DNA from: Pseudomonas sp. CBZ-4 | GTDB lineage: Bacteria; Pseudomonadota; Gammaproteobacteria; Pseudomonadales; Pseudomonadaceae | Assembly: GCF_000346755.1 (NCBI RefSeq) | Contig: NZ_ANNV01000164.1 | Location: 218,565 to 282,564 of the forward strand | Direction: 5' to 3' | DNA length: 64,000 nt | In this document: positions 8,501 through 16,569 of the stretch, in pieces | Position numbering within the stretch: position 1 is the first letter of the stretch | Layout: the number at the start of each line of letters is the position of its first letter | Made by a program: the position numbers and the translations under genes | The notes under the pieces: generated by a model | What the model was told of the DNA's origin: nothing | Databases searched by the model: none | What the model saw: only the letters and a program-made list of their open reading frames with translations

Positions 8501-8683
8501 TCATTCGTTTTCGCTGCGGGTTTCAAGCATCCACTCGTCGCCATGGACCTGTAGATCGAAAATGATCGGGCGGCAACACACCTGGCAGTCCTCTATATAG
8601 TTCTGGTCACCGCCAGACAAATCCACCGTTGTCTCAACCTCTTCACCACAATAAGGACAATCGTACGTCGCGGTTTCCAGCAT
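8501..8683 (-). CDS. CPXCG-motif cysteine-rich zinc-ribbon protein
   Basis: A 60-residue protein with CPYCGEE near residue 9 and CQVCCRP near 33. These two cysteine pairs suit one zinc ribbon, with an extra adjacent cysteine. The family is named for the CPXCG motif and has no assigned function. It is immediately followed by the DUF2007 gene with an ATGA-type junction, and the pair recurs in gammaproteobacteria. Confidence 0.88.
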   Translation of the reverse strand: MLETATYDCPYCGEEVETTVDLSGGDQNYIEDCQVCCRPIIFDLQVHGDEWMLETRSENE

Positions 8684-8812
8684 CGCAGCCTCCAGAGTGA
8701 CTTGTGCGTATAATCGCCGGTCTATTTACAGGGCTATTTCCGGCCGGGCCCATTTCCCGGACCGCTCCCTGGCATTTCCTTTACTTACCCTAGCCGTTTC
8801 TAACAAGAGAGC

Positions 8813-9979
8813 ATGATGGGCCAATTCGATACCATCCGACCTTACAACGACAGCGAAGTCCCGGCAGTGCTGGACCGGCTGTTCAGTGACAAGGCCTTTC
8901 TGGACATCCTGACCCACTTCCGCTTTCCGCGCTTCGCCGGCGCCCTGGGCTGGCTGCTCAAGCCGATGATCGCCCGCAAGCTGCGCCGTGAATTCGCCGG
9001 CGTCACCACCGTGGCGACGCTGCAGGACAAAGTCGAGTACTACGTCGATCACACCATCGACCGCGCGACCGACGGCGTGACCTACACCGGCGTCGAGCAG
9101 CTCAAGTCCGGCACCGCCTACCTGTTCCTGGCCAACCACCGCGACATCGTGATGGACCCGGCCTTCGTCAACTACGCCGTGTACCACGCCGGCCTGCCGA
9201 CGCCGCGCATCGCCATCGGCGACAACCTGCTGCAAAAGCCGTTTGTCAGCGACCTGATGCGCCTGAACAAGAGCTTTATCGTGCACCGCTCGATCACCGG
9301 GCGAAAAGAAAAGATGGCGGCGTTCAACTTGCTGTCGGCCTATATCAACCATTCGATCCGCAACGACGGCGAGTCGATCTGGATCGCCCAGGCCGAAGGC
9401 CGCGCCAAGGATGGGGATGACCGTACCGAGTCGGCGATCCTCAAGATGTTCCACGTCAGCCGCAAGGACGAGCCGTTTGCCGAGGTGATCCAGTCGCTGA
9501 ACCTGACGCCGGTGTCCATCAGCTACGAATACGACCCCTGCGATTCGGCCAAGGCCCGCGAGCTGTACATCCGCGCCACCACCGGCACCTACTGCAAGGC
9601 GCCGGGCGAAGATGACGTGAGCATCGCCCTGGGCATCACCGGCTACAAGGGCCGGGTGCATGTGAACTTCGCGCCGCCAATCACCGAGCGTTTTGAAGAC
9701 ACCAAAGTGCTGGCGATGGAAATGGACCGGCAGATTCTCGGCGGTTATCGCTTGTTTCCGGTGCATTACCTGGCGTATGCGCAGTGGAGCGAGGCTGACC
9801 CGCAATTGCAGGTGCCGACGGCGGCCGAGGTGTTCCCGGCGGACGAACTGGCCAAGGCGAAGGCGGAGTGGGAACGGCGCTTGAACGAATGCCCGGTTGA
9901 GCATAGGCCGTTTCTGGTGGTGCAGTATGCGACGCCGGTGCGCAATCAGTATCGCGTCAAGGCGGGCATCCCGCTGTAA
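8813..9979 (+). CDS. PlsC-type glycerol(phosphate) acyltransferase
   Basis: A 388-residue membrane-associated acyltransferase. Block I reads NHRDIVMD (residues 108-115), so five residues separate His109 and Asp115 rather than the usual four of HX4D; Asp111 could be the catalytic partner. AEGRAKDGDD (near 205) corresponds to the EGTRS-like block that binds the glycerol phosphate. It is longer than classic PlsC (about 245). It probably acylates a glycerophospholipid intermediate, but the substrate is uncertain. Start ATG ATG at 8813 follows AAGAGAG. Single gene, followed by a REP doublet. Confidence 0.8.
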   Translation: MMGQFDTIRPYNDSEVPAVLDRLFSDKAFLDILTHFRFPRFAGALGWLLKPMIARKLRREFAGVTTVATLQDKVEYYVDHTIDRATDGVTYTGVEQLKSGTAYLFLANHRDIVMDPAFVNYAVYHAGLPTPRIAIGDNLLQKPFVSDLMRLNKSFIVHRSITGRKEKMAAFNLLSAYINHSIRNDGESIWIAQAEGRAKDGDDRTESAILKMFHVSRKDEPFAEVIQSLNLTPVSISYEYDPCDSAKARELYIRATTGTYCKAPGEDDVSIALGITGYKGRVHVNFAPPITERFEDTKVLAMEMDRQILGGYRLFPVHYLAYAQWSEADPQLQVPTAAEVFPADELAKAKAEWERRLNECPVEHRPFLVVQYATPVRNQYRVKAGIPL

Positions 9980-9998
9980 AAATGTGGGAGATAGCTTG

Positions 9999-10087
9999 TG
10001 TGGGAGCGGGCTTGCCCGCGATTGCAGTGGGTCAGTGAATGCATCTTTGCCTGACACACCGCTTTCGCGGGCAAGCCCGCTCCCACA
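9999..10087. repeat. REP doublet (REPIN) with a truncated copy beside it
   Basis: Inverted REP units TGTGGGAGCGGGCTTGCCCG and its mirror flank a ~40-base loop. Directly before it, 9983-9996 repeats the first bases of a unit (TGTGGGAGATAGCT), which looks like a decayed or truncated REP. Confidence 0.88.
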
Positions 10088-10106
10088 TTTGGTTTTGTGG
10101 TGTGTT

Positions 10107-10364
10107 TTAGAGGCGGGTGCTGATCCAAGAAACAAGCAGCGCCAACCCCAGACAGGCGAACCCGATACGGTATGCCAAGCGATGCGCCCGTTCGGTGCGC
10201 ACATCCAGAAACAGCATCGGCTGGTCAATCGCGCGCTGTTCGCTTTGCGTGGTCAGGTCAGCCATCGCGCGCTGCTCGCGCAGGCGCGTAATCGCCAGCA
10301 GCGCCGCCCCCGGGAAGGCCACCGTTAAAGCCACAGCATTGATCAATAGTGCGGGCAGCGCCAT
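10107..10364 (-). CDS. Hypothetical small membrane protein, 85 aa
   Basis: Two hydrophobic segments are visible, residues ~1-22 (MALPALLINAVALTVAFPGA) and ~67-82 (IGFACLGLALLVSWI), with a charged loop between that contains several Arg and Glu. ATG 10364 is preceded by GAGGT; the frame is open further upstream but has no better ribosome site. I do not recognise the family. It is divergent from the 69-aa gene at 10548. Confidence 0.6.
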   Translation of the reverse strand: MALPALLINAVALTVAFPGAALLAITRLREQRAMADLTTQSEQRAIDQPMLFLDVRTERAHRLAYRIGFACLGLALLVSWISTRL

Positions 10365-10547
10365 CGCAAACCTCGGTAACACAGTGTCTGGGTATCGGTT
10401 CTGATACATGGCTGGACGTAGCAGCCTCATCAGCCACCAATATTGCATCCCAACATGAACGGCTAATGTATCCAGTAATTTACGGCGTCACCTGAACGTC
10501 ACCTTAACAAGCCACTCTGTTGCCCTTCGAACGTTCGGGAGCTTGTC

Positions 10548-10757
10548 ATGCTGCACGCGCACAACCAGGATCGGCTGTATCTGATCGCCCCCAGCGACGA
10601 GCAAGAGGCGCTGGTCGGCGGCCTCGCGTTCAACGTGCAGGACCGCCACTGGCTGGTGTATTGCGCCCTCGGCGGGCACCAGCATGCCGACTTGCCGGAA
10701 GCGGATTTGTTGACCGGCGTGAGCCTGCTGGACTTCTGTATCGACACCGCCGCGTGA
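10548..10757 (+). CDS. Conserved hypothetical protein, 69 aa
   Basis: A small acidic soluble protein (MLHAHNQDRLYLIAPSDEQE...) with no signal peptide or membrane segment. The ribosome site is GGGAGC before ATG 10548. It is followed at once by a strong intrinsic terminator, which supports it being a real transcribed unit. No domain recognised. Confidence 0.6.
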   Translation: MLHAHNQDRLYLIAPSDEQEALVGGLAFNVQDRHWLVYCALGGHQHADLPEADLLTGVSLLDFCIDTAA

Positions 10758-10768
10758 AACTCAAGGCA

Positions 10769-10806
10769 CAAAAAAACCGGGCTCATCACTGAGCCCGGTT
10801 TTTTTA
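10769..10806. terminator. Bidirectional intrinsic terminator
   Basis: Stem AACCGGGCTC / GAGCCCGGTT with loop ATCACT, flanked by an A-run on the left and a T-run on the right. It can end transcripts from both the 69-aa gene (plus) and the YajG-like gene (minus), which converge on it. Confidence 0.92.
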
Positions 10807-10814
10807 TGCAGCGG

Positions 10815-11402
10815 TTATTGCGAGCTGAGCAACGAACCGATGCTTGGGTCCTTGAACAGGCGGGTCAAGGCGTCGCTCAACACGTCGCTGACCAGCTTGG
10901 TGTTGGTTTCCTGGTTCGGCGACATGCCAAAGCGCTGGTTCAGCGATGCGCCGTAGCGGCCACTGTAGCGACGGGTGCCCGCCGTGACGTCGGACTTGAA
11001 CGTCGCGCCGATCGAGGCTTCGGTTACATACAGGCCTTCCTTGGGCGACTGGTATTTCAGTTCAGCCAAAGTGATGGTCAACTGCGGTGCGCCCGGCGCA
11101 TTCGGGCTTGGGGTAAAGCCCAGCAGGCGCACGGCGGCTTCGGCCTGGGCTTGCAGCTTGGGCAACACGTCCTGGCCGGTGACCGAAATCAGCGCAGTCT
11201 CCGGGTACAGGCCACCACGGGAACCCAGGGTTGGCGACGGACGGCCATCCACCACACGCACCGACACCGGCTGGCCGTGGCCCACTGGCGCCAGCTGCGT
11301 GGTGAGCTTCGGTTGCGGGCTGAGTTGTTGCGGGCTGTTGGCGCAGCCAGCCAGGGCCAAACTGGTCACAGTGATCAAACCGAACAACAGGCGTTGCAAC
11401 AT
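10815..11402 (-). CDS. YajG family lipoprotein
   Basis: A 195-residue lipoprotein. The signal peptide MLQRLLFGLITVTSLALAGC has its lipobox cysteine at residue 20. The rest is a soluble periplasmic domain with the YajG-like pattern (VRVVDGRPSPTLGSRGGLYP..., then a C-terminal VSDVLSDALTRLFKDPSI). Function of YajG is not established; it is anchored in the outer membrane. Start chosen at 11402 for the signal peptide and the GGAGAG site; the frame is open upstream. Confidence 0.85.
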   Translation of the reverse strand: MLQRLLFGLITVTSLALAGCANSPQQLSPQPKLTTQLAPVGHGQPVSVRVVDGRPSPTLGSRGGLYPETALISVTGQDVLPKLQAQAEAAVRLLGFTPSPNAPGAPQLTITLAELKYQSPKEGLYVTEASIGATFKSDVTAGTRRYSGRYGASLNQRFGMSPNQETNTKLVSDVLSDALTRLFKDPSIGSLLSSQ

Positions 11403-11595
11403 GCGCTTCTCTCCAGAAATCAGGTACCGACAGGCGGGCAGTATAGCGGTGCGCCACTGCCGGGAACTAGCATCAGTTACATCCTGTGACCGGCGCCGCT
11501 CGCAGCGGTTCGATGTCACCGAGATGTCACAGCCGATACATGCGCTCGTCATCCCGGGCTGGCAAGCTTTGCCTCAATCTCAGGAGGCTATCACC

Positions 11596-11829
11596 ATGAA
11601 TTTTCTCTGGTCGCTGTTCATGCGCAAACCCGCCCTGCGTCAGTTCGCCCTGCTCGATGCACAAGGCCGCTGCCAGGCCTTTAAAGAGTGCAGCCAGCCG
11701 CCCGTGGGCAATGGCTGGGTGGAAATCGACGAGATTCGCCTGAGCTGGATGCACCGCCCGCTGCCGGCCCGTGCCCGCGTAAGCCCACGTCCAGCGCAGT
11801 CGTCCCGGCACCAGCCGTTGGCCGCCTGA
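11596..11829 (+). CDS. Hypothetical protein, 77 aa
   Basis: ATG 11596 follows a strong CAGGAGG ribosome site. The protein reads MNFLWSLFMRKPALRQFALL..., basic and Pro/Arg-rich at the C-terminus (RARVSPRPAQSSRH). It has a hydrophobic N-terminus but no convincing signal peptide. Codon usage in the first 50 codons looks like that of its neighbours. Family not recognised. Confidence 0.6.
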   Translation: MNFLWSLFMRKPALRQFALLDAQGRCQAFKECSQPPVGNGWVEIDEIRLSWMHRPLPARARVSPRPAQSSRHQPLAA

Positions 11830-12556
11830 CCGAACGCCTAATAAAAGTCATAAAACACGCCCATTTCCTTGGCGTTCTTCGCTACAATCTCCCCCCGATT
11901 ATAAGGACGTCTCCTGATCGGGCCCCGCAGCATCGTTAATGCCTCGGTATTAACCCCCCAATCGCCCACAGAGAGCCGCCCACACAGATCGAATAGAGCT
12001 GGCGTGCTTGCTGTTTTCGTTGCAAACCACCCCTCTTTATATCGCATCTGCCAGAGCTGCCATTGCGCTCGGCCACTTGAGTTGTTTGCCCGTTTTGCCG
12101 CGTGTCGGCAAGGTATCCGGGCCAGGTGCCAGGCTGAGGCAGCCCTTTTTTGAGGTTCACGTCTTCAAAAGAGCGTGAAAAAAACGGGTTTTCACAACTT
12201 CACAAGAGTGTGGCGAGCAAATGAATAGTTTGGCGTTTGTACAAGCACCATCAGCGTCTTTAACAGCCCAACCACACAGGACCGAGCACTCCTCAAAAAC
12301 CGGAGCTTGAGCCTGTCCGCTACGGATTGGTTGCACGAATCGCACGCTTTGACCATAAGTCGAATTGCCACAGGCGCCCATGAATGCGTTCATAGGCAGA
12401 TTAGCCCGGCAGGAAGCGTGTGCTGAAGTTGCAAAGAATTGCGAAACGGACATGGCGATCCTGGCCATGGGTAACCTGGGGCAACACGTGAACCGCCCCG
12501 TCACTCCTGGCAGCCATGCCGTCAATTTGGTGCTGCAGATTTTGGAGACGCGTTAA
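11830..12556. other. Unexplained 727-base gap upstream of mqo (possible leader or small RNA)
   Basis: No gene here is convincing. Signals seen are TACAAT at 11883-11888 (plus), a perfect TATAAT on the minus strand at 11898-11903, a terminator-like hairpin at 12132-12152, an inverted repeat GTGAAAA/TTTTCAC (12175-12181 and 12189-12195), and ATGAA-TGCG-TTCAT (12380-12393). Short open frames on both strands lack ribosome sites. The base composition is less GC-rich and less codon-like than the flanking genes, which suits a non-coding RNA or long 5' leader. Confidence 0.45.
12132..12152 (+). terminator. Candidate intrinsic terminator inside the mqo upstream gap
   Basis: GGCTG-AGG-CAGCC followed by CTTTTTT. 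The stem is short (5 bp, extendable by one or two) but the U-tract is good. It would end a plus-strand transcript begun upstream, about 400 bases before mqo. Confidence 0.4.
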
Positions 12557-14065
12557 ATGGCGCATAACGAAGCAGTCGACGTAGTACTGGTAGGGGCCGG
12601 CATCATGAGTGCCACCCTGGCCGTGCTGCTCAAGGAGCTCGACCCCGGCCTCAAGCTGGAAGTCGTTGAGCTGATGGATTCGGGTGCCGCGGAAAGTTCC
12701 AACCCGTGGAACAACGCCGGTACCGGCCACGCCGGGCTGTGTGAGCTGAACTACACGCCGCAGGCCGCCGATGGCTCCATCGACATCAAGAAAGCCGTGC
12801 ACATCAACACCCAGTTCGAGGTGTCGAAGCAGTTCTGGGCGTACCTGACTAAAAAGGGCACCTTTGGCTCGTCCAAGTCCTTTATCAGCCCGGTGCCGCA
12901 CCTGAGCTTCGTGCAGGGCGAAAAAGGCGTGGACTTCCTCAAGAAGCGCTTTGAATCCCTCAGCCAGCACCACGCGTTTTCGGACATGCACTACACCGAA
13001 GACCGCAGCGAAATGGCCGAGTGGATGCCGCTGATGATGCCGGGCCGCCCGCTCGACGAAAAAATCGCCGCCACCCGTGTGCTCAACGGCACCGACGTCA
13101 ACTTCGGCGCCCTGACCAACCAGTTGCTGGGTCACCTGACCAGCTCGGCGGATGCCCAGGTCAAGTACTGCAAGCGCGTTACCGGCCTCAAGCGCAACGG
13201 CGCCGGCTGGACCGTGAGCATCAAGGACGTCAACAGCGGCAACAGCCGTGAAGTGGACGCCAAGTTCGTCTTCCTCGGCGCCGGTGGCGCGGCCCTGCCG
13301 CTGCTGCAAGCCTCGGGCATCGAAGAAAGCAAAGGGTTTGGCGGCTTCCCGGTCAGCGGCCAGTGGCTGCGTTGCGACAACCCGGACGTGGTCAAGCACC
13401 ACCAGGCCAAGGTCTACAGCCAGGCCGCCGTGGGTTCGCCGCCGATGTCCGTGCCGCACTTGGACACCCGTGTGGTGGATGGCAAGAAATCCCTGCTGTT
13501 CGGGCCATACGCCGGCTTCACCACCAAGTTCCTCAAGCACGGCTCGTTCCTTGACCTGCCGCTGTCGATCCGCGCCGGCAACATCGGCCCGATGCTGGCC
13601 GTGGCCCGCGACAACATGGACCTGACCAAATACCTGGTCAGCGAAGTGCGCCAGTCCATGGAGCAGCGCCTCGAATCCCTGCGCCGCTTCTACCCTGAAG
13701 CGAAAGCCGAAGACTGGCGCCTGGAAGTGGCCGGCCAACGGGTGCAGATCATCAAGAAAGACCCGAAGAAAGGCGGCGTGCTGCAATTCGGCACCGAGCT
13801 GGTCGCGGCCAAAGATGGTTCGCTGGCTGCGCTGCTGGGCGCGTCCCCGGGCGCTTCGGTGACGGTTTCGATCATGCTGGAACTGATCGAGAAGTGCTTC
13901 CCGCAAAAAGCGGCGGGTGAATGGGCTGCCAAGCTGCACGAGATCTTCCCGGCACGGGAAAAGGTTCTGGAAACGGATGCCGACCTGTACCGCAAGATCA
14001 ACACGCAGAACAACATCAGTCTGGAACTGGTTGAACCTGCCGCCGAGACCGAGAGCTACGCTTGA
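12557..14065 (+). CDS. mqo: Malate:quinone oxidoreductase
   Basis: A 502-residue FAD-dependent peripheral membrane enzyme that oxidises malate to oxaloacetate and passes electrons to quinone, serving the TCA cycle in place of NAD malate dehydrogenase. The FAD-binding motif VVLVGAGIMSATLA is at residues ~10-23. Family stretches such as NNAGTGHAGLCELNYTP and GPYAGFTTKFLK are present. Length is normal (about 500). GGAG lies 9 bases before ATG 12557. A strong terminator follows. Confidence 0.96.
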   Translation: MAHNEAVDVVLVGAGIMSATLAVLLKELDPGLKLEVVELMDSGAAESSNPWNNAGTGHAGLCELNYTPQAADGSIDIKKAVHINTQFEVSKQFWAYLTKKGTFGSSKSFISPVPHLSFVQGEKGVDFLKKRFESLSQHHAFSDMHYTEDRSEMAEWMPLMMPGRPLDEKIAATRVLNGTDVNFGALTNQLLGHLTSSADAQVKYCKRVTGLKRNGAGWTVSIKDVNSGNSREVDAKFVFLGAGGAALPLLQASGIEESKGFGGFPVSGQWLRCDNPDVVKHHQAKVYSQAAVGSPPMSVPHLDTRVVDGKKSLLFGPYAGFTTKFLKHGSFLDLPLSIRAGNIGPMLAVARDNMDLTKYLVSEVRQSMEQRLESLRRFYPEAKAEDWRLEVAGQRVQIIKKDPKKGGVLQFGTELVAAKDGSLAALLGASPGASVTVSIMLELIEKCFPQKAAGEWAAKLHEIFPAREKVLETDADLYRKINTQNNISLELVEPAAETESYA

Positions 14066-14069
14066 GGGT

Positions 14070-14115
14070 GTGACGCATAGCGTCACCGGATGCATTCCCA
14101 CGCAGAGCGTGGGAA
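14070..14115. repeat. Two adjacent short palindromes of a dispersed Pseudomonas repeat
   Basis: GTGACGC-ATA-GCGTCAC (14070-14086) and TTCCCACGC-AGA-GCGTGGGAA (14095-14115) lie side by side right after the mqo stop. The combination differs from the TGTGGGAG REP family seen elsewhere in the window. I recall similar elements in other fluorescens-group genomes. Confidence 0.65.
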
Positions 14116-14118
14116 CGA

Positions 14119-14155
14119 GCGCCCCGCTCTCGTGATGAGAGCGGGGCGTTTTTTT
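14119..14155 (+). terminator. Intrinsic terminator of mqo
   Basis: An 11-bp stem CGCCCCGCTCT / AGAGCGGGGCG with loop CGTGATG, followed by seven T residues. Confidence 0.93.
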
Positions 14156-14167
14156 ATGCCTTGGACA

Positions 14168-14455
14168 TCAGCCGCGGGCTTTTTCGATCAACTCGATGTA
14201 TTCGTCCGCGTTGCGCTGGTCCTTGATCAGGTCGACAAAGGTCTGGCCATGCTCGTCCTTGCCGTCGAGGTCCAGGCCGGCTTCCTTGAAAAAGCCCAGG
14301 AAACGCTCGAAGTCGTCGATACGCAGGCCACGGTAGGCCTTGATCAGTTTGTGCAGGGACGGGGAAGTCGCGTCGACCGGCTCGAAGTCCAGGAACAACT
14401 TGATTTGATCGTCGCCGATCTCGTCACCAATCACCTGTTTCTTATCTTTACGCAT
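14168..14455 (-). CDS. PA4642-family conserved protein, 95 aa
   Basis: A small charged soluble protein beginning MRKDKKQVIGDEIGDDQIKL and ending EYIELIEKARG. It matches the small conserved gene found beside mqoB in Pseudomonas (PA4642 in P. aeruginosa). No enzymatic motif is visible and the function is unknown. Start chosen at 14455 because the homologous start is MRKDKK; the upstream extension reads as non-coding. Confidence 0.8.
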   Translation of the reverse strand: MRKDKKQVIGDEIGDDQIKLFLDFEPVDATSPSLHKLIKAYRGLRIDDFERFLGFFKEAGLDLDGKDEHGQTFVDLIKDQRNADEYIELIEKARG

Positions 14456-14537
14456 TACCGACTCCAGCCTGCAGACATTTACACGGGACTGGAAGTCTAC
14501 CTGCCGGACACCACCTTCGAAAACAACCAAACACGCC

Positions 14538-14626
14538 TGTGGGAGCTGGCTTGCCTGCGATAGCGGCCTGTCAGTTGAAAACTATTGCGCTGACACACCG
14601 CTATCGCAGGCAAGCCGGCTCCCACA
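14538..14626. repeat. REP doublet (REPIN), GCTGGCTTGCCTGC type
   Basis: Inverted REP units, left TGTGGGAGCTGGCTTGCCTG and right GCAGGCAAGCCGGCTCCCACA, around a ~40-base loop, between the PA4642-like gene and the next gene. Confidence 0.88.
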
Positions 14627-14663
14627 TTGATTGGGTTCACATAGCGGTATCGGTGTCGTTTGG

Positions 14664-15143
14664 TTATTTGGTGCGAACGGCGCCGGTGTGCAGATCCGCC
14701 CAGATATGGCCGTTGGCGTAGCTGAGGAATTGCACATACAGGGTGTCGTTGCGCAGCAAGTCGACGATGACGCGGTACTGCGCCACCGGATACGACAAGG
14801 TCAGGGTCTTGCTCTTGTCGTCATACGCCGGTTTTTTCAGGCTTTTGCTTTCCGCATCGAAATTGAGCACCACTTGATTGATGGTCGCGCCCTTGTTCAG
14901 GGACTTGCCCTTGAGGCGGATCATCAGCGGCGACGTCACCGGAATCGGTTGCTGGCTGGATTGACGCTGATTGCCCACCACCACCGAGTACTCGGTGACT
15001 TGCAGCAATTGCTGCTGGTCGGGCGCTTCGGCGCGCAGGGTCAGGTCGTCGGGCGGCAGGAATTGGCTGTGCAGGGGGGCTGCAGCCAGGGGCAAACTGA
15101 GGGTCAGCGCCAGGGCGGCGCACGTGCGGATCAACAGGCTCAT
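14664..15143 (-). CDS. Conserved hypothetical periplasmic protein, 159 aa
   Basis: A signal peptide MSLLIRTCAALALTLSLPLAAA is followed by a soluble beta-rich domain (LRAEAPDQQQLLQVTEYSVVVGN...). It sits between the PA4642-like gene and hpt, the same place as an uncharacterised gene in other Pseudomonas. ATG 15143 has GGAGCC upstream; a start 12 codons earlier would spoil the signal peptide. Function unknown. Confidence 0.75.
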   Translation of the reverse strand: MSLLIRTCAALALTLSLPLAAAPLHSQFLPPDDLTLRAEAPDQQQLLQVTEYSVVVGNQRQSSQQPIPVTSPLMIRLKGKSLNKGATINQVVLNFDAESKSLKKPAYDDKSKTLTLSYPVAQYRVIVDLLRNDTLYVQFLSYANGHIWADLHTGAVRTK

Positions 15144-15206
15144 GACAGGCTCCAGACGCAGGGCCAGGCACTCTAGCATGCCGGCCCCACACCTGATGAC
15201 GCGCGT

Positions 15207-15764
15207 TTACATGCCTTTGACGGCGTAGATGCCATTGGCGTTGCGCCAGTAGCCTTTGTAGTCCATGCCGTAACCGAAGATGTAGCGGTCAACGCACGGC
15301 AGGCCGACGAAATCGGCTTTCAGCTCAGGCCGCGCCTTGCGGTCGTGGTCTTTGTCGATCAGCACCGCGGTGTGCACTTTGCGCGCGCCGGCGTGTTTGC
15401 AGAAATCGATGATCGCGCCCAGGGTGTGACCTTCGTCGAGGATGTCGTCGATGATCAGCACGTCGCGGTCGATGAACGAGACTTCCGGCTTGGCTTTCCA
15501 GAACAGGTCGCCGCCGCTGGTTTCGTTGCGATAACGGGTGGCGTGCAGGTAGGACGCTTCCAGCGGGAACTGCAGGTGCGTGAGCAATTTGCCGGCGAAA
15601 ATCAGGCCGCCGTTCATCACACAGAACACCACCGGGTTGGTGTCGGCCATTTCGCGGCTGATATGGGCGCCGACCTTGGCGATCGCCTCTTCGACTTGCG
15701 CTTCGGTGTACAGGCAGTCAGCCTCGCGCATGATTTGACGGATATGCTCGAGATCAGCGGACAT
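15207..15764 (-). CDS. hpt: Hypoxanthine(-guanine) phosphoribosyltransferase
   Basis: A 185-residue purine salvage enzyme that joins hypoxanthine or guanine to PRPP. The PRPP loop VLIIDDILDEGHT (near residues 104-116) is intact. The N-terminal MSADLEHIRQIM matches the Pseudomonas form. Start 15764 has GGAGAG upstream. It is divergent from upp, so purine and pyrimidine salvage genes share a 164-base promoter region containing the palindrome TAGATTAATCTA (15882-15893). Confidence 0.94.
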   Translation of the reverse strand: MSADLEHIRQIMREADCLYTEAQVEEAIAKVGAHISREMADTNPVVFCVMNGGLIFAGKLLTHLQFPLEASYLHATRYRNETSGGDLFWKAKPEVSFIDRDVLIIDDILDEGHTLGAIIDFCKHAGARKVHTAVLIDKDHDRKARPELKADFVGLPCVDRYIFGYGMDYKGYWRNANGIYAVKGM

Positions 15765-15928
15765 GGCGCTCTCCAAGGGGGTGCTGTGGCAAGAAAAGCG
15801 GGCGAAGGTACGCTTCTCGTGCGCTCTGATCAAGCCTTAATGGACTAACGTACTAGATGTCTATAGGACAACACCCTCGGATAGATTAATCTAGGCCGGT
15901 TTTTTTGCCCGCCGCCGGAGCCTTTCCC

Positions 15929-16567
15929 ATGCCCACTCGCGAGATCCGCCACCCGCTGATCCAACATAAACTCGGCCTTATGCGCCGCGCCGACATCAGC
16001 ACGAAGAATTTCCGTGAGCTTGCTCAGGAAGTCGGAGCGTTGCTCACTTACGAAGCCACCAAGGATCTGCCCCTGGAGACCTACGAGATCCCAGGTTGGG
16101 CCGGTCCCGTGCAGGTCGAGAAAATCGCCGGCAAGAAGATCACCGTGGTGCCGATCCTGCGCGCCGGTATCGGCATGCTCGAAGGCGTGCTCAGCCTGAT
16201 CCCGGGCGCCAAGGTCAGCGCTGTGGGCGTCGCCCGCAACGAGGAAACCCTGGAAGCCCACACCTACCTGGAAAAACTCGTCCCGGAAATCGACGAGCGC
16301 CTGGCCATGATCATCGACCCGATGCTCGCCACCGGCAGCTCCATGGTTGCCACCATCGACCTGCTGAAAAAAGCCGGCTGCAAGGACATCCGCGCCATGG
16401 TGCTGGTGGCCGCTCCCGAAGGCATCGCCGCCGTCGAGAAAGCCCACCCGGACGTGCAGATCTATACCGCATCCATCGATCAGTGCCTGAACGAACACGG
16501 CTACATCATCCCCGGCCTGGGCGATGCCGGTGACAAGATCTTCGGCACCAAGCAGAAGGACGCGTGA
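15929..16567 (+). CDS. upp: Uracil phosphoribosyltransferase
   Basis: A 212-residue pyrimidine salvage enzyme converting uracil and PRPP to UMP. It has the family N-terminus REIRHPLIQHKLGLMR, the PILRAG substrate loop and the PRPP motif IIDPMLATGSSM. Start ATG 15929 has GGAG 8 bases upstream. It overlaps or abuts uraA, so uptake and salvage of uracil are co-transcribed. Confidence 0.96.
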   Translation: MPTREIRHPLIQHKLGLMRRADISTKNFRELAQEVGALLTYEATKDLPLETYEIPGWAGPVQVEKIAGKKITVVPILRAGIGMLEGVLSLIPGAKVSAVGVARNEETLEAHTYLEKLVPEIDERLAMIIDPMLATGSSMVATIDLLKKAGCKDIRAMVLVAAPEGIAAVEKAHPDVQIYTASIDQCLNEHGYIIPGLGDAGDKIFGTKQKDA

Positions 16568-16569
16568 GC

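Noticed and set aside
11869..11888. TTGGCG and TACAAT as a promoter in the mqo upstream gap
   Set aside because: Only 8 bases separate the two hexamers, far from the 16-18 needed, so they cannot form one sigma-70 promoter.
12157..12525. 122-codon minus-strand frame in the gap before mqo
   Set aside because: No ribosome site, no recognisable domain, and codon usage unlike its neighbours. Kept only as part of the unexplained region.
12380..12556. 58-codon plus-strand frame that ends directly on the mqo start
   Set aside because: It could be a leader peptide, but there is no ribosome site before its ATG and its sequence has no run of one amino acid that would suit attenuation.
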